The notes: generated from the sequence alone by a model not told the origin. Positions 1 through 9,029 are shown, counted from the first letter of the stretch. The stretch is 64,000 nucleotides of DNA from Flavobacterium sp. W4I14 (GCA_030817875.1 JAUSZU010000001.1:3286001-3350000); one strand, 5' to 3'. A program made the numbers and translations.

Positions 1-626
1 TTAATGAAATAAAACAGCTAGGGGTGCAAGCCGCCGCGATACAGTTAAATGTAGCCGATACCAAAACTTTTGATGCTTTTTTCGTAGAAGTTGCAACAGT
101 ATTAAAATCTGTTTTTGACGCCGAAAAATTCGATTTTCTTATCAATAATGCAGGAATCGGTATTCATGCATCTTTTGCCGAAACTACCGAAGAACAATTT
201 GATACTTTGGTAAACATCCACTTTAAAGGGACTTTCTTTTTAACCCAAAAGGCTTTAACATTATTAAATGATGGCAGTGGGATTATTAATCTTTCTACTG
301 GTTTGGCACGTTTTGCTACCCCAGGTTATGCAGCTTATGCATCGATGAAAGGTGCTATGGAAACCTTAACCAGGTATCAGGCTAAAGAACTAGGTGTAAG
401 AGGAATCAGAGCTAATATTATCGCTCCAGGTGCCATTGAAACTGATTTTGGAGGTGGCGTAGTGCGCGATAACGAGCAAATAAATGCAGGAATCGCCTCG
501 AATACAGCATTAGGCCGCGTAGGTTTGCCAGATGATATTGGTGGCGTGGTGGCCTTTATATGCACTGAAGATGCCAAATGGATTAATGCACAGCGCATTG
601 AAGCATCGGGCGGTATGTTTCTGTAA
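1..626 (+). CDS. SDR family oxidoreductase, 5' end outside the window
   Basis: The reading frame is open from the window edge, so this is the C-terminal ~208 residues of a short-chain dehydrogenase/reductase; the internal GTG at 24 is probably not the start. Visible family marks are NNAGIG (the structural Asn-Asn-Ala-Gly loop), the catalytic Tyr and Lys in YASMK, and the following RANIIAPGAIETDF segment that packs on the cofactor. The N-terminal TGxxxGIG nucleotide-binding motif lies upstream of the window. The ending in ASGGMFL is typical of FabG-like members. The enzyme is a soluble NAD(P)-dependent oxidoreductase; its substrate cannot be told from the sequence. Confidence 0.9.
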   Translation, partial: NEIKQLGVQAAAIQLNVADTKTFDAFFVEVATVLKSVFDAEKFDFLINNAGIGIHASFAETTEEQFDTLVNIHFKGTFFLTQKALTLLNDGSGIINLSTGLARFATPGYAAYASMKGAMETLTRYQAKELGVRGIRANIIAPGAIETDFGGGVVRDNEQINAGIASNTALGRVGLPDDIGGVVAFICTEDAKWINAQRIEASGGMFL

Positions 627-676
627 AATTTAGTTAACGCTAAAACGCAAGGGTCACAGAATAAATAAAACCCTTG

Positions 677-741
677 CGTCATGCTGAACTTGTTTTAGTA
701 TCTGTTAGCTATTAAGATCGTGAGATGAGTTCAGGATGACG
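677..741. repeat. Palindromic GTCATGCTGA...TCAGGATGAC intergenic repeat
   Basis: The spacer between the convergent SDR and NlpC/P60 genes starts with CGTCATGCTGAAC and ends with GTTCAGGATGACG, so the ends are imperfect inverted complements around a ~40-nt centre. The same ends recur at about 2905, 10120, 21458 and 47353. It may act as a bidirectional transcript end, since both neighbours converge on it, but there is no strong T-tract. Confidence 0.7.
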
Positions 742-777
742 TGAGGACTTATTGAACATCTGCTTAAAACCCAACCG

Positions 778-1986
778 TTAATAAGCTGAGGTTCCATACC
801 AGTCATGCCGATCAACCCTCGTAATTTCGGAAGTACCAATCTGGTTCAGAAAACGTTTAGCACTAACCAGGGTTTTGCTTTCACGTTCATCAAAGTTAGC
901 TGCATCTGGTTTTAAACTGTTAATCCTAACCATCCCAGCTGACTGAATAAACTCGCCATCGCCCATATAAATAGCAGTATGTGTTATTCTTCCTCCAGAT
1001 GTTCCTTTCAGTTTTGCCGCGGCAAAAAACAAGAGATCTCCTGCTTTTAAATTTTTAAGGCACTTGGTGAGGCTAATCGAGTCTCCTTCTAAAACAGGTA
1101 TGTCTTCACCAACCAAAGCTTGTTGCGAGGCATCTCTTGGAATAATGATCCCATTGAGGAAATAGCTTGTTTTGGTAAAACCGCTACAATCTACCCCTTT
1201 GATAGAGGTACCACCCCAGAGATAGGGCACGCCAATTAATGTTTTTGCAGTTGTCAAAATAGCTTCCGCATTTGGATTAGGTTTCTTCAACCAATTTGAA
1301 AACAATTTGGCATCAGTTTTTTTAATATAGCCCGTCCGTTTATCGGGGAAAACAACTTGATAATAAGCTTTTTCTTCGCCAGTTAACACTAAGATATTGC
1401 CATTTACTAAATCGGAAACGCGGGAGGAATTCATATCTGCTTTGCTAAAAGCATGACCAAAATCGGAAGTAAAAATAATACGTTTTGATTTTTTCCACTC
1501 CTCAAAGGCCGTCTTATCCATTATACTTACAGCGGTAGCATCAGTCCATGACAGGTAACCATCGGGTGTGCGCACCAAATAATAGCCGCCCTGTTTCTTT
1601 AATACTTGCACAGGCGTGCCTAAAATCATCTGCGTCATCATTTCTGCTGCATTTTGAGGGGCTGCTCTGTTGTTACAGACCGAAAGATTGGCTAATCCGT
1701 ATCCCATTCCTGCCAGTTTGTTTGAAGGAAGGAGTGTATTTATTTTAACGAAATCCTTAAAATCTCTGCTTTGGTTATTTAGCGCTTCAAGTACTTGCGC
1801 TGAGGTACTTTCTGCAAAAACAGTATCTCCTTTAAACTGAATATTAAAATAAATAGACCGTTTATCTGGGGCAAATTCTTTCTTTACCTGATTTGAAACT
1901 GCTCTGTATGCTACCGTATCTACCTGCGCCTTTAAGGAAACCGCAAAATTTAATAAACAGCCTAATATTAGTATACTTTTCATCAT
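778..1986 (-). CDS. Secreted NlpC/P60 cell-wall hydrolase with SH3-like domains
   Basis: A 402-residue C40-family peptidase. A signal peptide (about residues 1-20, ending KAQ) sends it to the periplasm. Residues ~90-240 look like two bacterial SH3-type modules (YYLVRTPDGYLSW and YYQVVFPDKRTGYI). The catalytic domain follows, with PYLWGGTSIKGVDCSGF carrying the nucleophile Cys (~266) and THTAIYMGDGEFIQSAG carrying the catalytic His (~336). Members cut gamma-D-glutamyl-diaminopimelate links in peptidoglycan stem peptides. A second, smaller NlpC/P60 protein lies at 7853. The start is the first Met of the double MM before the hydrophobic stretch; the second is equally possible. Confidence 0.92.
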   Translation of the reverse strand: MMKSILILGCLLNFAVSLKAQVDTVAYRAVSNQVKKEFAPDKRSIYFNIQFKGDTVFAESTSAQVLEALNNQSRDFKDFVKINTLLPSNKLAGMGYGLANLSVCNNRAAPQNAAEMMTQMILGTPVQVLKKQGGYYLVRTPDGYLSWTDATAVSIMDKTAFEEWKKSKRIIFTSDFGHAFSKADMNSSRVSDLVNGNILVLTGEEKAYYQVVFPDKRTGYIKKTDAKLFSNWLKKPNPNAEAILTTAKTLIGVPYLWGGTSIKGVDCSGFTKTSYFLNGIIIPRDASQQALVGEDIPVLEGDSISLTKCLKNLKAGDLLFFAAAKLKGTSGGRITHTAIYMGDGEFIQSAGMVRINSLKPDAANFDERESKTLVSAKRFLNQIGTSEITRVDRHDWYGTSAY

Positions 1987-2122
1987 CGTTTTCTAAAACT
2001 AAAATTACGAATATTCACCTTGCCTTATCAGGTAGAGGCTGTAACTAATTGCTTACGCGATATTATTTTTAACATCCGAGAAATAAAAAAAATTAAATGA
2101 CGTTATCCATGAAAATCATCCG

Positions 2123-2809
2123 ATGTACAAAATACTTCTACCTACCCTATTATTCTTGATTTTTTCCAGCCAGGTTAATGCTCAAAAATGGACTGATGCC
2201 GAATTTCGCAAAGCCAATACCGCAGTAAATGCCTCTTATTTAAGCAACGAAGAAAAAAATATTGTGATGTATATGAACCTAATCCGCATTGATGGCGAAA
2301 AATTTTATTATACATTTTTAGAAGATTACATCAATAACTACAATGCTAAAGTGCGGAAATACAGAAATTACAATGAACTCAGGATTACCAGAAGTAATTC
2401 TTACTACACTTCTTTGCTTAAACATTTGCGTGGCGTAAAAAACCTGCAGCTGTTTTATCCTGATGATAAATTAACATCGTTAAGCCGGAGCCATGCACAG
2501 GATTTAAACAGGAATAATCTTGACACACATGAAAGCAGCAACGGGGATAAATTTTCGAAACGATTATCCAGATATTTTCCTAACAAGGCCATGAGCGAAA
2601 ATATCGATTTTGGCTACTCTAACAGTTTAGATATTGTTTGCCACTTGTTGTTAGATTGCGGTGTACCTTCCCTCGGCCATCGTTTTAATTTACTCGATCA
2701 AAAATACAGGCTCAATACCGTTGGCGTAAGCATACAGCCCCACCCCTCTTATACCTGGTGTGCAGTTATTGATTTTGTTGCACAACCTGCTTATGCTAAT
2801 AATGAGTAA
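2123..2809 (+). CDS. Secreted CAP (SCP/PR1-like) domain protein
   Basis: A 228-residue protein with a signal peptide (residues 1-20, ending NAQ). The C-terminal half has the CAP-fold pattern: SRSHAQDLNRNN, then a THESSNG segment, a SENIDFGY helix start and a final VGVSIQPHPSYTWCAVIDF strand, with His residues that usually line the CAP cavity. CAP proteins in bacteria are secreted and mostly of unknown role. The N-terminal ~90 residues (EEKNIVMYMNLIRIDGEKF) match the leader region seen in Bacteroidota members. The gene is transcribed alone, divergent from the NlpC/P60 gene. Confidence 0.85.
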   Translation: MYKILLPTLLFLIFSSQVNAQKWTDAEFRKANTAVNASYLSNEEKNIVMYMNLIRIDGEKFYYTFLEDYINNYNAKVRKYRNYNELRITRSNSYYTSLLKHLRGVKNLQLFYPDDKLTSLSRSHAQDLNRNNLDTHESSNGDKFSKRLSRYFPNKAMSENIDFGYSNSLDIVCHLLLDCGVPSLGHRFNLLDQKYRLNTVGVSIQPHPSYTWCAVIDFVAQPAYANNE

Positions 2810-2904
2810 ATGCATAAATTATCTTATTACCATAGCTATAAAAATTTAATTGTAAATTGCGCCCCATAACAACTGGTGCACCATAAATTGCATATTTCAA
2901 GGCC

Positions 2905-2987
2905 ATCACATCCTGCTGAACTTGTTTTTCAGCATCTTTAATGCAGGAAAAATCCTGATCCCGAAGTTTGGGAACAGGGGATGACGA
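2905..2987. repeat. CATCCTGCTGAAC...GGGGATGAC palindromic repeat
   Basis: This is a copy of the same intergenic family as at 677, with nested short inverted repeats (CTGAAC/TTCAG and CCCGAAGTTTGGGAAC). It fills the spacer between the CAP gene and the GtrA gene. A minus-strand reading frame crosses it but shows no family features. Confidence 0.6.
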
Positions 2988-3039
2988 CCGCTTATGCAAT
3001 TGGTGTATGCTCAATAACAACAACGAACAGTTTTAAATA

Positions 3040-3561
3040 ATGCGCAAAATAATTTTAGCCGTAATAGATTTTTTTCACCCTCCTTTTAAAAAATTTATTT
3101 CTTTACACAATTTTAGGTACATGGCAACCGGTGGCAGTACCTTGCTATTGGGAATCTTAAGTTATTATTTTGCTTACTTTTTCATTTTTAAAACCGAAGA
3201 GGTAGATTTTGGAGTTATTGTACTTCAGAGAGAAACCGCGTCGTTATTGGTCGATTATGCCATAGCCATCCCAACCAGTTTTTTGCTTAATAAGTATGTG
3301 ATATTTATACATAGCGAATTAAAAGGCAGGGTTCAGCTTTTCCGGTTTTTAAATCTCCAATTCATCAATATACTCGCTACTTATGTTTTATTGAAGTTTT
3401 TGTTGGAACTTTTAAGAGATTACCCAACTTTATCCATTTTATCGAGAATACTGGTTTCGGTTTCAATGGCACTTTTCAGTTACCTCTATCAACACTACTT
3501 TACCTTTAGCGTTAAAAAAATCGGAGAAAAAAAACAAAAAAAAATTAGTAATCCTAAGTAA
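3040..3561 (+). CDS. GtrA family membrane protein
   Basis: A 173-residue integral membrane protein with four hydrophobic segments (about residues 30-50, 67-85, 105-125 and 135-157). The pattern FRYMATGGSTLLLGILSYY in the first segment and a charged segment before SFLLNKYVIF in the second matches the GtrA family. GtrA-type proteins are thought to move lipid-linked sugars across the inner membrane or to assist surface polysaccharide glycosylation. No glycosyltransferase partner adjoins it, so the pathway is unknown. The C-terminus is a lysine-rich tail. Confidence 0.85.
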   Translation: MRKIILAVIDFFHPPFKKFISLHNFRYMATGGSTLLLGILSYYFAYFFIFKTEEVDFGVIVLQRETASLLVDYAIAIPTSFLLNKYVIFIHSELKGRVQLFRFLNLQFINILATYVLLKFLLELLRDYPTLSILSRILVSVSMALFSYLYQHYFTFSVKKIGEKKQKKISNPK

Positions 3562-4060
3562 TTGTTTTCATGGAGGCACTGTTCAAAGATCTCTCCTCCG
3601 TAGAAGTTCCTTTGGAACACCCCGCGGCGCTTCGGTGGAGATGACGACTTTCTACTGGATCTGTTAAAAATTGCTTTTAATCTTATCCTTTTTTGGAAAG
3701 CAGTTACAGTACATTTCGGTTTCTTCAATCCCCCCTTCAATCAAGTCCTCACTCGTTACTCGTTCCGGGCTTTATGTTCCAGTCGGGTTTAGGTGGCCAT
3801 GGTATTGCTCCTATTTTCTTTTTTTAGCAAAATGCAGGAAAAACAAGGTTAATCAGCACAAGCCTTTGTACCTAAACGGGATGGGAGCGGTATCCTTTTG
3901 CAGTCAGCCTGAGCGGAGTCGAATGGCAGCAAAAGATATAGCGCACAGCCCGACCGAACTTCACCGATGAAATACGACAGCACCTTTCCCAATCTTCAAC
4001 TTATCTTTTTACTGCCCGAAACCTTTATTACTTTCACCTGTTAATTTATCCAAGCACTTT
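3562..4060. repeat. Gene-free spacer made of intergenic repeats
   Basis: No credible gene is seen in this spacer. At 3586-3645 a REP-like segment ends in GGAGATGACG. At ~3709-3800 there is a minus-strand copy of the family whose core reads CCACCTAAACCCGAC. At ~3870-3961 a plus-strand copy contains GGGATGGGAGCGGTATCC, then GCAAAAGATATAGCGCACAGC. A 99-codon reading frame at 3671-3970 crosses two repeat copies in low-quality sequence and is not supported as a gene. Confidence 0.6.
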
Positions 4061-4092
4061 CTTGATAAGATAAAAACAACATCCTAACTTAG
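4061..4092 (+). promoter_or_regulatory. Putative Bacteroidota-type promoter of the hydroxylase gene
   Basis: CTTG at 4061-4064 and TAACTTAG at 4085-4092 are 20 bp apart. They resemble the Bacteroidota consensus TTTG (-33) and TAnnTTTG (-7) with one mismatch each. The ATG at 4122 follows about 22 bp after the expected start site. Confidence 0.35.
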
Positions 4093-4121
4093 CTGCCGAC
4101 CAACTTATTTTCAGATTAACC

Positions 4122-5904
4122 ATGAGCCATTTTAATGATTTTAATAATGCGCAGGTAACAAAATTGCCCAATCATTTAAAGCAATTTATTGTTGCCCAGA
4201 ATTACGAAAAATACACACCAATCGATCAAGCGGTGTGGCGTTACGTGATGCGTCAGAATTATAGCTATCTTAAAAATGTTGCTTACTATCCTTACATAAA
4301 AGGCTTACAACGAGCGGGTTTAAGTATTGAACACATTCCCGACCTGCAAACGATGAACGACAATCTGGGCAAGATTGGTTGGGGCGCTGTAACTGTTGAT
4401 GGCTTTATTCCGCCAGCTGCTTTTATGGAATACCAGGCCTACCGGGTACTCGTAATTGCTGCCGATATCCGCCAGATCAATCACATTGAATATACACCTG
4501 CCCCAGATATTATACATGAAAGTGCTGGCCACGCACCTATTATTGCCGATACGGATTACAATAATTATTTAAGTTATTTTGGTTCAATTGGTGCAAAAGC
4601 CATGTTTTCGGCGAAAGATTTTGAACTTTACGAGGCCATTAGGAAACTATCGATTTTGAAGGAAGCCGTAGATGCAGACGAGTTTCAGATTGCCAAGGCA
4701 GAAAAAGAGCTGCGCTACATCAGCGAAAACATGGGCGAACCTTCTGAAATGGCTTTACTTGGTCGCTTGCACTGGTGGACGGTTGAGTATGGACTGATTG
4801 GTACTTTAGAAAACCCAAAAATTTATGGTGCCGGTTTACTTTCTTCTATCGGTGAAAGTGCAACCTGTATGCAAAATAATGTGGAAAAAATTTGGTACAA
4901 CATCGATACGATTAACTACGCTTACGATATTACCAAGCCACAACCGCAGCTTTTTGTAACCGAAACATTCCAAAATCTGATTGATGTTTTGGAAACCTTT
5001 GCCAATACCATGGCCTTTAGAAAAGGTGGCACAGAAAGCATTATGAAAGCAATTTCCTGTAAAAATGTAGCCACAGCAGTTTATAGTTCGGGCTTACAGG
5101 TAAGCGGCGTATTTACCGATATTGGTGTCGGCACAAAAGATGAGGTAACCTTTATTAAAACCACTGGTCCTTCCGCATTGGCTTTTAACGGAAAACAATT
5201 GAGCGGCCATGGGAAAGATTACCACGCTGATGGTTTTTCATCGCCCGTTGGCCGGTTAAAAGATACTGCAAAAGCACTGGAAGATTGTAGCACTGCTGAA
5301 TTACAGGCTTTAGGAATAATTACAGGTAAAAAAACTGAACTTGTATTTGAAAGCGGCATTAAAGTAATTGGTGTGGTTAAGGACATTATTACGGAAAGCA
5401 ACAAACTCCTTTTAATTGCCTTTAAAGACTGTACCGTTACAGAGCGCAATGGAAATATCCTGTTTAAACCCGAATGGGGCAATTTATGATATGGCCATAG
5501 GCGAAACCATTGTTTCAGTTTTTAATGGGGCTGCCGATAAAGACGCTTATGAAGAGATTACGTTAATTAGCAACGAGAAAACGTATCAGATTGCTTATGA
5601 TGATAAAACCTTAAAACTGCACGGTTTATACCAAACAGTTAGAGAGATTAGGGAAAGTGGCGAAGGTTTGGATAAGCTTGCCGAAATTTTTGCACAACTA
5701 AAATCGAACCATAGGCAGGATTGGCTTTGTGCATTGGAAATTCTGGAGATTATCTACCACAAAAAGATTTATCATCAGTTGGAAAAGGAAATTCAGGTTT
5801 ATCTGGAAATAAAAGCTGGCAGGGAGCTTGATCATACGAAATTGATCAGCGATGGCTTACATGTAATTAAAAACCCGGTGAGTCAGCTGATTACAGAGGA
5901 TTGA
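4122..5904 (+). pseudogene. phhA: Aromatic amino acid hydroxylase (phenylalanine 4-monooxygenase type), split by a one-base frameshift
   Basis: The first frame (4122-5489, 455 residues) is a pterin-dependent, non-haem iron hydroxylase that would convert phenylalanine to tyrosine. The iron ligands are visible as His132 and His137 in HESAGHAP and Glu222 in WTVEYG. This frame ends FKPEWGNL-stop. The next frame continues at once (from about 5482) with IYDMAIGETIVSV and runs to 5904. From memory, Bacteroidota homologues are one chain of about 580-590 residues in which EWG leads straight into this C-terminal segment. Removing one base near 5479-5482 joins both parts into a 593-residue protein. The catalytic part is intact, so a shortened enzyme could be active. 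The extra base could also be an assembly error. Confidence 0.85.
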
Positions 5905-5935
5905 TTTATCTCTTTAATTTCATTAACTTTACGTT

Positions 5936-6190
5936 ATGACAACCATCACAGTACAAGTAGATAACGAACAAAATGCTGCGCTTCTCGAAAAGATGCTTAA
6001 GGCATTATCTTTTGTAGAAGATGTTGATATAAAAAATCATCAGCCAAATATGGTGGAAGAGCCAAAAGGATCGTATCAGAAATTAAAAAAGGCAATTGAT
6101 AATACTGAAGGCAATATTATGTTTAAAGATATTAAAGATCCGTCTAAATGGCAAAGTGATTTAAGAGATGAGTGGGAACGTAATATTTGA
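5936..6190 (+). CDS. Putative antitoxin of a VapBC-like pair
   Basis: An 84-residue protein starting MTTITVQVDNEQNAALLEKM, a beta strand plus helix seen in short Bacteroidota antitoxins of the DUF2683 type. The C-terminal half is charged and probably disordered (KAIDNTEGNIMFKDIKDPSKW), as expected for the part that wraps the toxin. It overlaps the start of the downstream PIN-domain gene by 23 bp, the usual arrangement of type II toxin-antitoxin operons. Assignment rests more on position than on sequence. TAACTTTA lies 4 bp before its ATG and may be a -7 element. Confidence 0.65.
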   Translation: MTTITVQVDNEQNAALLEKMLKALSFVEDVDIKNHQPNMVEEPKGSYQKLKKAIDNTEGNIMFKDIKDPSKWQSDLRDEWERNI

Positions 6191-6548
6191 TACGAATATT
6201 GTTATCTATTTATCTAAAAAACTTTTAGCTCCAGAAAAAGTATTTACAGAAAATATCATGTATTCTATTTCCATAATTTCAAAAATGGAATTACTTGGGT
6301 ATGCATTTAATAGCAATCTTGAAGAAAACTATATTAGCGAACTAATAGATTCTTTAAACGTTGTACCTTTAAATGATGCCGTAGTAAATATGACTATTGC
6401 GATAAGAAAAAACAATAGGATAAAACTGCCCGATGCAATTATTTATGCTACAGCTCAAGTAATGAACGGAAAACTTTTAACAAATAATATTGCTGATTTT
6501 GAAAAAATAAATGGAAATGTTGAACTCTTTAACCCACTAAATTTATAA
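6168..6548 (+). CDS. PIN domain ribonuclease toxin, VapC type
   Basis: A 126-residue PIN-domain protein. The acidic metal-binding residues are visible in order: Asp in VIFDTNIVIYL (residue 8), Glu in SKMELLGY, Asp in LPDAIIYATA and Asp in NNIADFEKI. PIN toxins of this type cut tRNA or rRNA when released from their antitoxin. Length and motif spacing are normal, so it looks intact. The start overlaps the antitoxin gene, implying coupled translation. Base composition is slightly more A+T-rich than its neighbours, consistent with a mobile gene pair. Confidence 0.88.
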   Translation: MSGNVIFDTNIVIYLSKKLLAPEKVFTENIMYSISIISKMELLGYAFNSNLEENYISELIDSLNVVPLNDAVVNMTIAIRKNNRIKLPDAIIYATAQVMNGKLLTNNIADFEKINGNVELFNPLNL

Positions 6549-6608
6549 AACGTTTAGTTCTTATCAATTTAAACCTTTTAACTTTACAACAATTTTTAAC
6601 TTTTTTTA

Positions 6609-7310
6609 ATGAACATTATAATTACAGGTGCAAGTAGTGGAATCGGTTTCGAAACGGCTTTAGAGTTTAGCTTACAGAAAGAGAACAAAATTGTAGCCAT
6701 TGCCCGATCGGCAGATAAACTACGTAAACTCTTAGAAATTGCTAAAGGCATTAATCCCGACTGTACACTTTTACCAGTAGAATTCGACATTGTAAATGAT
6801 GATTACGCTGCATTAGTTCCATTTTTAAAGGAACGATTAGGATCTGTTGACATCTTAATTAACAATGCAGGGGCCTTAATTAATAAACCCTTCTTAGAAA
6901 CTACTGAAATTGATCTGGGTGAAATGTTACAGAGCAACGTGATTTCACATTTCAGGATGATTCAGCATATTTTGCCTTTAATGCAAAGCGGAAGCCACAT
7001 TGTAAACATCGGTAGTATGGGTGGTTTTCAGGGAAGCGTTAAATTCCCAGGGCTTTCAGCTTACTCGGCAAGTAAAGCAGCGCTACATACCTTAACTGAA
7101 TGTTTGGCGTTTGAGTTGGCTGAAACAGGAATCAAAATCAATTGCCTTGCATTAGGATCGGCACAAACGGAAATGCTTGAGGCTGCTTTCCCTGGCTACC
7201 AAAGCCCGATTATGGCCTTCGAAATGGGGAAATATGTTACCGACTTTGCTAAAACCGGACACAAATTCTTTAATGGAAAGATTTTACCTGTTGCCGTTAC
7301 CACACCATAA
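6609..7310 (+). CDS. SDR family NAD(P)-dependent oxidoreductase
   Basis: A complete 233-residue classical short-chain dehydrogenase. It has the cofactor motif TGASSGIG at residues 6-13, an acidic D at VEFDIVNDD, NNAG at about residue 87, the catalytic Ser in NIGSMGG, and Tyr/Lys in YSASKAALH. The chain is slightly shorter than typical FabG-like members. Substrate is unknown. It follows the toxin pair after 60 bp and probably has its own promoter. Confidence 0.92.
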   Translation: MNIIITGASSGIGFETALEFSLQKENKIVAIARSADKLRKLLEIAKGINPDCTLLPVEFDIVNDDYAALVPFLKERLGSVDILINNAGALINKPFLETTEIDLGEMLQSNVISHFRMIQHILPLMQSGSHIVNIGSMGGFQGSVKFPGLSAYSASKAALHTLTECLAFELAETGIKINCLALGSAQTEMLEAAFPGYQSPIMAFEMGKYVTDFAKTGHKFFNGKILPVAVTTP

Positions 7311-7361
7311 TATCCATATTATTTAGTAATTTACGTGCTAAATCGAAAAACTAAAAAACCT

Positions 7362-7736
7362 ATGGAAACAAACTCACCTTTTAAAACAGTCGACAATGGA
7401 AAAAATGCCGCAATAGTAAGCTACTTTTGGTTTATTGGATGGTTAATTGCCTATTTCGCCATGTATAAAGATAATCAAACAGAATTGAGTAGATATCATT
7501 TAAAACAAACGCTTCTGTTCCATCTGGCATCAACCGTTTTGAGTTGGGGTTTAAGCTTATTTTTAATCCCTTTAATTTTTGCTACTGGCTTTTTAGATGC
7601 TGTTTATATACTCCGGATTGTTCAAATTGGATTATTTGTATTGTGGATTATCGGATTAATTGCTGCAATACAGGGAGAAAAAAAACCTATTCCATTAATT
7701 GGTGAAAGAGCACAAACCATGTTCCCAAGTATTTAA
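7362..7736 (+). CDS. DUF4870-like small membrane protein
   Basis: A 124-residue protein starting METNSPFKTVDNGKNAAIVSYFWFIGWLIAYF. The ATG at 7362 is preferred to an upstream GTG at 7335, which would add a lysine-rich tail not expected in this family. It has three or four membrane segments (about residues 15-32, 48-75 and 80-105) and a conserved-looking RYHLKQTLLFH between the first two, the hallmark of DUF4870/Tic20-like proteins. Function is unknown. A terminator follows at 7760. Confidence 0.75.
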   Translation: METNSPFKTVDNGKNAAIVSYFWFIGWLIAYFAMYKDNQTELSRYHLKQTLLFHLASTVLSWGLSLFLIPLIFATGFLDAVYILRIVQIGLFVLWIIGLIAAIQGEKKPIPLIGERAQTMFPSI

Positions 7737-7759
7737 TAGAAAACAAATATTTTAATCAG

Positions 7760-7789
7760 AAGTCCAGGCATATTGTTTGGACTTTTTTA
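7760..7789 (+). terminator. Rho-independent terminator after the DUF4870 gene
   Basis: AAGTCCA and TGGACTT form a stem around a 12-nt loop, followed by a T6 tract. It ends the transcript before the NlpC/P60 gene. Confidence 0.75.
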
Positions 7790-7834
7790 TCTGCACTCAT
7801 TTTCAACATTTTAATCGACTTTGGATATTTTTTA

Positions 7835-7842
7835 TATCTTTG
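7835..7842 (+). promoter_or_regulatory. Putative -7 promoter element of the NlpC/P60 gene
   Basis: TATCTTTG matches the Bacteroidota -7 consensus TAnnTTTG exactly and lies 10 bp before the ATG. No good TTTG is seen 19-20 bp upstream. The leader would be only a few bases long. Confidence 0.4.
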
Positions 7843-7852
7843 GTTCCTACAT

Positions 7853-8398
7853 ATGAAGAAAATAATAGTCCCGATTGCGTTTTTCATTTTGTCTGCCGCG
7901 GCAGGAAAAGCCCAAACCATCATCCCGGCTCAGTACCAGGAGTTAGTTAAAAAGCTAGTTGCCAGCCTCCCTAAAGAGGATAAATCATCAAGCAATTCCT
8001 CAGCTAAGCAATCCGAAAGTTTAATCGAATTTGCTAAAAGTATGTTAGGTATCCCCTATCGTTATGCAACAAGTAATCCTAAAGTTGGTTTCGATTGCTC
8101 TGGCTTTGTAAGTTATGTATTCAGCAATTTTGGTTTTAAGGTTCCACGTTCTTCACGCGAGTTTAGCTATGCTGGTAAAGAAACCAGCTTGGAAAACGCA
8201 AAAGTAGGCGATGTATTGATTTTTACGGGCAGTAATTCTAGAATAAGAAGAATCGGTCATGTTGGGATTGTTTATTCTATTGATGAGAACGGGATCAAGT
8301 TTATCCATGCCTCTTCGGGTAAAGTGCATCAGGTAACCATTACGGATCTTGATGGCCACTATAAGGCCCGTTTCATGAAAATTGTAAGTATTATATAA
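7853..8398 (+). CDS. Secreted NlpC/P60 family peptidase
   Basis: A 181-residue C40 peptidase with a signal peptide (residues 1-20, ending GKAQ) and a short Ser/Lys-rich linker. The catalytic domain runs from ~residue 57: PYRYATSNPKVGFDCSGF carries the nucleophile Cys (~82), IGHVGIVYS carries the catalytic His (~143) and FIHASSG the third polar residue. It is expected to cut peptidoglycan stem peptides in the periplasm. Unlike the protein at 778 it has no SH3 modules, so substrate targeting must differ. Confidence 0.92.
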   Translation: MKKIIVPIAFFILSAAAGKAQTIIPAQYQELVKKLVASLPKEDKSSSNSSAKQSESLIEFAKSMLGIPYRYATSNPKVGFDCSGFVSYVFSNFGFKVPRSSREFSYAGKETSLENAKVGDVLIFTGSNSRIRRIGHVGIVYSIDENGIKFIHASSGKVHQVTITDLDGHYKARFMKIVSII

Positions 8399-8399
8399 C

Positions 8400-9005
8400 T
8401 TACTTTTTATATTTCCACATTCTTGTTTTACCTTGTGCAAGCCATTCTAGTGTGGTATCCAGCCGTTTTTGTTTAGTTGCTTCTGTTTTTGCTTCCTCAA
8501 GCCACATTACATATTCCTTTTTATTGGATAAACTAAAATTCTGAAATACGGCCAAGGCCTTAGGGTCATCTTTTAATGCTTCGATCAAATATTCGGGAAT
8601 AATGAGTTCTTTCTGCACTGTAGATTTTGGCTTTGCTGGCAATTTTACATCATCCTCATTTAATTTAATTGCCTGTTGTATGTAAGCAATCAGGATCTCA
8701 TCTGAAGGTAAATCTTCCAACGATGTTATTTTCCCTAACAAACCCATCGCTTCAGAACGTTCTTTAAAAATACCGTATTCATCTCGCATTAACGATCCTT
8801 TCCAAAAGCCAAAGGCACAATGGTGTTTGAAAGACGCCATATGACAAACCGTACCTTTAAAATCAAAGAATGGCATACTCCACTTCATTTTTTCTTCAAT
8901 CCGTGCATCGGCTTTATGAACCAGATTCCTTAAATGATCTAAAATAGGAATCGCAAATTCTGCCGAATTAATGATGTACTGATCTACCTGAACAATTGTA
9001 TGCAT
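8400..9005 (-). CDS. DUF1801 / YdeI-OmpD-associated family protein
   Basis: A 201-residue soluble protein. Residues ~15-120 are a DUF1801 domain (KADARIEEKMKWSMPFFDFKGTVCHMASFKHHCAFGFWKG). The C-terminal ~60 residues are the YdeI-type helical tail (ALAVFQNFSLSNKKEYVMWLEEAKTEATKQKR). No biochemical role is firmly known for the family. Its stop codon lies within 2 bp of the stop of the convergent NlpC/P60 gene, with no visible terminator between them. Confidence 0.85.
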   Translation of the reverse strand: MHTIVQVDQYIINSAEFAIPILDHLRNLVHKADARIEEKMKWSMPFFDFKGTVCHMASFKHHCAFGFWKGSLMRDEYGIFKERSEAMGLLGKITSLEDLPSDEILIAYIQQAIKLNEDDVKLPAKPKSTVQKELIIPEYLIEALKDDPKALAVFQNFSLSNKKEYVMWLEEAKTEATKQKRLDTTLEWLAQGKTRMWKYKK

Positions 9006-9029
9006 CGCTTAAAAATTACCTTAATAAAT

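Noticed and set aside
2796..3023. A 75-codon minus-strand frame overlapping the CAP gene end
   Set aside because: It is made up of the reverse of a palindromic repeat and shows no family pattern.
3671..3970. A 99-codon plus-strand reading frame
   Set aside because: It runs through two repeat copies, has no domain and no promoter or start signal, and its composition is unlike the neighbouring genes.
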